This document shows positions 61,780 through 64,000 of a stretch of 64,000 nucleotides of DNA, one piece after another. Location of the stretch: assembly GCF_007860095.1 (NCBI RefSeq), contig NZ_SJPT01000004.1:407260-471259 (forward strand). The letters run 5' to 3'. The translations under genes were made by a program, and so were the position numbers. Each line of letters begins with the position of its first letter. Positions within the stretch are counted from its first letter, which is position 1. This stretch comes from Novipirellula galeiformis (lineage in GTDB: Bacteria > Planctomycetota > Planctomycetia > Pirellulales > Pirellulaceae). Below the pieces are notes generated by a model. It saw only the letters and a list, made by a program, of their open reading frames with translations. It did not search any database and had not been told where the DNA came from.

Positions 61780-63336
61780 TTATGCTCCAACGTTCAAGCG
61801 TCGCAGACAGCCTAAAACGCCCTTGCTGATCGGCGTCAGCCGTGTCCGGTTGAACTGGTCGCCGAGCTTGCGAATCGCCTCAGCCTGAGTTGGATAGGGA
61901 TGGATCGCGCTGGCGATTTTCCCTAGCCCCAAACCGCCGACCATCGCGACCGTGATTTCGGAGATCATGTCACCCGCGTTCTCGGCGACGATCGTCGCGC
62001 CCACGATCGTGCCGGTTCCTTTCTTGGTGTGAATCTTGACGAACCCATCATCTTGGCCTTCTAAGATCGCGCGATCGACATCGGCAAAGTGTTGAATGTA
62101 CGTGTCAATCTCGACTCCCGCTTGCTTGGCTTCCTGTTCGTAGAGACCAACGTGGGCGATCTCAGGCGATGTATAAGTCGCCCACGGGATGACGAGATCG
62201 CTGGCCTTTTTCTTGCCAAACGGCCCCACCGCAAACAGTGCATTTTGGATCACGATGCGGGCTTGAAAGTCGGCGGCGTGCGTGAACTTGTACTTCGAAC
62301 AGATGTCGCCCGCGGCATAGATGCGAGGATTGCTGGTCTGCATGAAATCATTGACGTCGACCCCTGCGTGGTCGTACTTCACCTTCACCGCCTCGAGGTT
62401 CAATCCGTCAACGTTCGGTGCGCGACCGACCGCGATCAACAATTGGTCGACGATGGTCTCACTCGGCTTGCCGTCTTGAGTGACTTGAACGCGAATGGCC
62501 CCGTCATCGGCAGGACCGACTTTCATATCCTTGCTGTCAAACATCAATTGAATGCCATCGCGCTCAAAATGCTTTTGCACCACGGCGGCGGCGTCAGCGT
62601 CTTCACGTGGAAGAATGTGATCGCCACGTTGAAACAGAAAGACCTCGCTGCCGAAGCGAGCAAACGCCTGTGCCATCTCGCTGCCGATCGGGCCGCCGCC
62701 GACGATTCCAAACCGGCGGGGAAGTTCCGTCAGCGAAAACAGACTCTCATTCGTCAAATAGTGAACCGAGTCCAGACCCTCAATCGGTGGAGCCGACGCC
62801 CGCGCGCCCGATGCGATCACCGCTTTTTTGTAATGGAGCGGAGTGACGGAGCCATCACCACGTGTCACCATGATGGTGTTGTCATTGACAAACGCGCCTT
62901 GGCCAAAGAAGACATCGATGCCCAGGTCAGAGAAGCGTTTGGCCGAATCGGCGGGACTGATCGATGCCCGCAAACGACGCATCCTCTGCATCGCTTTGGC
63001 AAAGTCGACGGCGACCCCCTCAGGCACCTCGACTCCGTAGGGCGATGCGTCACGCACCGTCGCCGCAACCCGGGCCGCTCGGATGACACCTTTGGACGGC
63101 ACGCAGCCCACGTTCAAACAATCTCCCCCCATCAATTCTCGCTCGATTAACGCGACGCGGGCGCCAAGTCCGGCGGCTCCGGCAGCCGTCACCAGCCCCG
63201 CCGTTCCAGCACCGATGACGACCAAATGATAGGGTTGGCTCGGTGTCGGATTGGTCCACGTCGGCGGATGGACGTTCGCTTCAAGCTTTGAGTTGTGTTC
63301 GTCGTGAGGTTGCAATTGGATCAATTCAGAGGCCAT
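61780..63336 (-). CDS. FAD-dependent disulfide oxidoreductase, mercuric-reductase/lipoamide-dehydrogenase type
   Basis: A 518-residue flavoprotein. Residues of about 38-70 hold the FAD site (LVVIGAGTAGLVTAAGAAGLG) and the redox-active pair in GGDCLNVGCVPSKG. The NAD(P)H site is near 210-230 (FGIVGGGPIGSEMAQAFARFG), a second FAD contact is IYAAGDICSKYKFTHAAD, and the C-terminal dimerisation domain has the HPYPTQAEAIRKL signature. The N-terminal metal-binding domain and C-terminal Cys pair of true MerA are absent, so mercury reduction is not supported. The gene lies 154 bases downstream of a TVP38-type membrane gene on the same strand, a common pairing. Confidence 0.92.
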   Translation of the reverse strand: MASELIQLQPHDEHNSKLEANVHPPTWTNPTPSQPYHLVVIGAGTAGLVTAAGAAGLGARVALIERELMGGDCLNVGCVPSKGVIRAARVAATVRDASPYGVEVPEGVAVDFAKAMQRMRRLRASISPADSAKRFSDLGIDVFFGQGAFVNDNTIMVTRGDGSVTPLHYKKAVIASGARASAPPIEGLDSVHYLTNESLFSLTELPRRFGIVGGGPIGSEMAQAFARFGSEVFLFQRGDHILPREDADAAAVVQKHFERDGIQLMFDSKDMKVGPADDGAIRVQVTQDGKPSETIVDQLLIAVGRAPNVDGLNLEAVKVKYDHAGVDVNDFMQTSNPRIYAAGDICSKYKFTHAADFQARIVIQNALFAVGPFGKKKASDLVIPWATYTSPEIAHVGLYEQEAKQAGVEIDTYIQHFADVDRAILEGQDDGFVKIHTKKGTGTIVGATIVAENAGDMISEITVAMVGGLGLGKIASAIHPYPTQAEAIRKLGDQFNRTRLTPISKGVLGCLRRLNVGA

Positions 63337-63446
63337 CGGTAGGTTTCTTTCGTTCGTGAATGGTACAGAGTGTGTCAGTCGACGGTGTTAGCCGCGGGTT
63401 TCCGTTGGGAGCCGTACGAGCCCCACGGCTAGCGTGGCCGGCTCAC

Positions 63447-63506
63447 GTCATGGGGCACGTTGTTGGTCATGTCGTGGGTCATACAGTGGGTCATGTCGTG
63501 GTCGCT
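63447..63506. repeat. 12-bp tandem repeat beside the TVP38 gene
   Basis: Units of the form GTCGTGGGTCAT follow one another from 63447 to about 63506, with four to five diverged copies. The last ones run into the 3' end of the TVP38-type gene. Confidence 0.7.
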
Positions 63507-64000
63507 TGTTTTGGGGTCCGCTTGATGTACTTCATCGCGAACCGAACGATCAGCGGAAACAAACCGAGCAGCACAAACGCAATCACGATTTGAAACAGCT
63601 GACTTGGACTGAACACCGCTCCGATGCCCTCATCGGCCAGCGTTTGCAAGTCCGGGACGCTAGAGCCGGCATAAACGTAGACCGCGGTCCCGGCCAGCAT
63701 CCCCAATTGGCTGACCCACCAAAACGTCACCGTTCGGACCGGAGTCAGCCCCATCACGGCGTTGATAACAAAGAAGGGCACGGCCGGGATCAGTCGCAAC
63801 GTGAACAGAAAGAACGGACCTTCCTTTTCCAAGGCCTCGTTAAAACTTTCCAGCCGCTGGCCAAATCGCTTTTGAATCGAGTCGCGAAACAAAAACCGGC
63901 TCAACAAGAAAGCCAACGTCGCTCCGGCAGTCGAAGCAAAGCTGACGAGCACCAGACCGCGAAGCAGACCGAAGTACCAACCGTAGACGAGCGTCAATAC
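63491..64000 (-). CDS. TVP38/TMEM64-family membrane protein (cut by window edge)
   Basis: The frame is open to the right edge, so the N-terminus lies outside the window; 169 residues are seen. The SNARE-associated (DedA-like) signature is present: GATLAFLLSRFLFRD, then FFLFTLRLIPAVPFFVINAVMGL and the conserved membrane re-entrant region WWVSQLGMLAGTAVYVYAG. Three or four membrane helices remain, ending VIAFVLLGLFPLIVRF and a basic tail. Proteins of this family are thought to move lipids across membranes. It is the upstream partner of the FAD oxidoreductase gene. Confidence 0.88.
   Translation of the reverse strand, partial: VLTLVYGWYFGLLRGLVLVSFASTAGATLAFLLSRFLFRDSIQKRFGQRLESFNEALEKEGPFFLFTLRLIPAVPFFVINAVMGLTPVRTVTFWWVSQLGMLAGTAVYVYAGSSVPDLQTLADEGIGAVFSPSQLFQIVIAFVLLGLFPLIVRFAMKYIKRTPKQATTT

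Noticed and set aside
62089-63150. 353-codon plus-strand ORF opposite the FAD oxidoreductase
   Set aside because: Shadow ORF; the minus strand carries all flavoprotein motifs.
61780-63336. Mercury resistance gene merA
   Set aside because: The N-terminal metal-binding domain and C-terminal Cys pair of MerA are missing and no mer genes are near.

Overview
The window looks like chromosomal DNA of a planctomycete, most likely a Rhodopirellula-type member of the Pirellulaceae. This is inferred from gene content: an exported giant protein with the planctomycete LEPR-like N-terminal motif (LEQRLLLAGD), a BBP7-type outer-membrane protein, two MoxR/DUF58 modules with alpha-toroid partner proteins, a SpoVG homologue beside ispE, and many long spacers with short repeats. 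No plasmid, phage or ribosomal genes are visible.

Layout. 0-5 kb: the 3' end of ispE, spoVG, then three uncharacterised helical or membrane proteins. 5-14 kb: housekeeping genes (secreted aldose epimerase, tRNA-dihydrouridine synthase, an NtrC-type regulator, carB, a secreted esterase). 14-18 kb: a 1253-residue exported protein combining DUF4347, two CBM60-like modules, Calx-beta, a legume-lectin-like module and a sugar dehydrogenase. 18-28 kb: a DUF4159/alpha-toroid protein divergent from moxR-DUF58-BatA-VWA, then a LON-domain protein. 29-38 kb: dcd, then a complete phosphate regulon transcribed on the minus strand as phoR-pstS-pstC-pstA-pstB-phoU-phoB. 38-46 kb: a zinc phospholipase C-like protein with a DUF4332 tail, a repeat-rich spacer, a lipoprotein, an SDR, a BBP7 protein and a di-haem peroxidase. 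46-51 kb: the second moxR-DUF58 module facing a second alpha-toroid protein, then initiator tRNA-Met with a terminator.

51-61 kb is accessory-looking DNA. It holds a metallophosphoesterase, a recent tandem duplication that created a chimeric ORF and a broken DUF2726 gene, a ZIP transporter, a membrane-anchored NERD protein, a 33-codon stub resembling the start of DUF6361 proteins, and MITE-like elements with terminal inverted repeats. SOUL-haem, class III aminotransferase and C45 acyltransferase-like genes follow. 61-64 kb: two minisatellites, a MerA/Lpd-like oxidoreductase and a TVP38 protein cut by the window edge.

The best candidates for something undescribed are (a) the twice-occurring association of MoxR + DUF58 with squalene-cyclase-like alpha-toroid membrane or exported proteins, (b) the helical/membrane cluster at 1.5-5.1 kb, (c) the decaying NERD/DUF2726/DUF6361-like cluster with its fresh duplication, and (d) a family of non-autonomous elements whose longer copies carry GTAG-footed palindromes. 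All functional links are inferred from sequence reading only; no database search was run.
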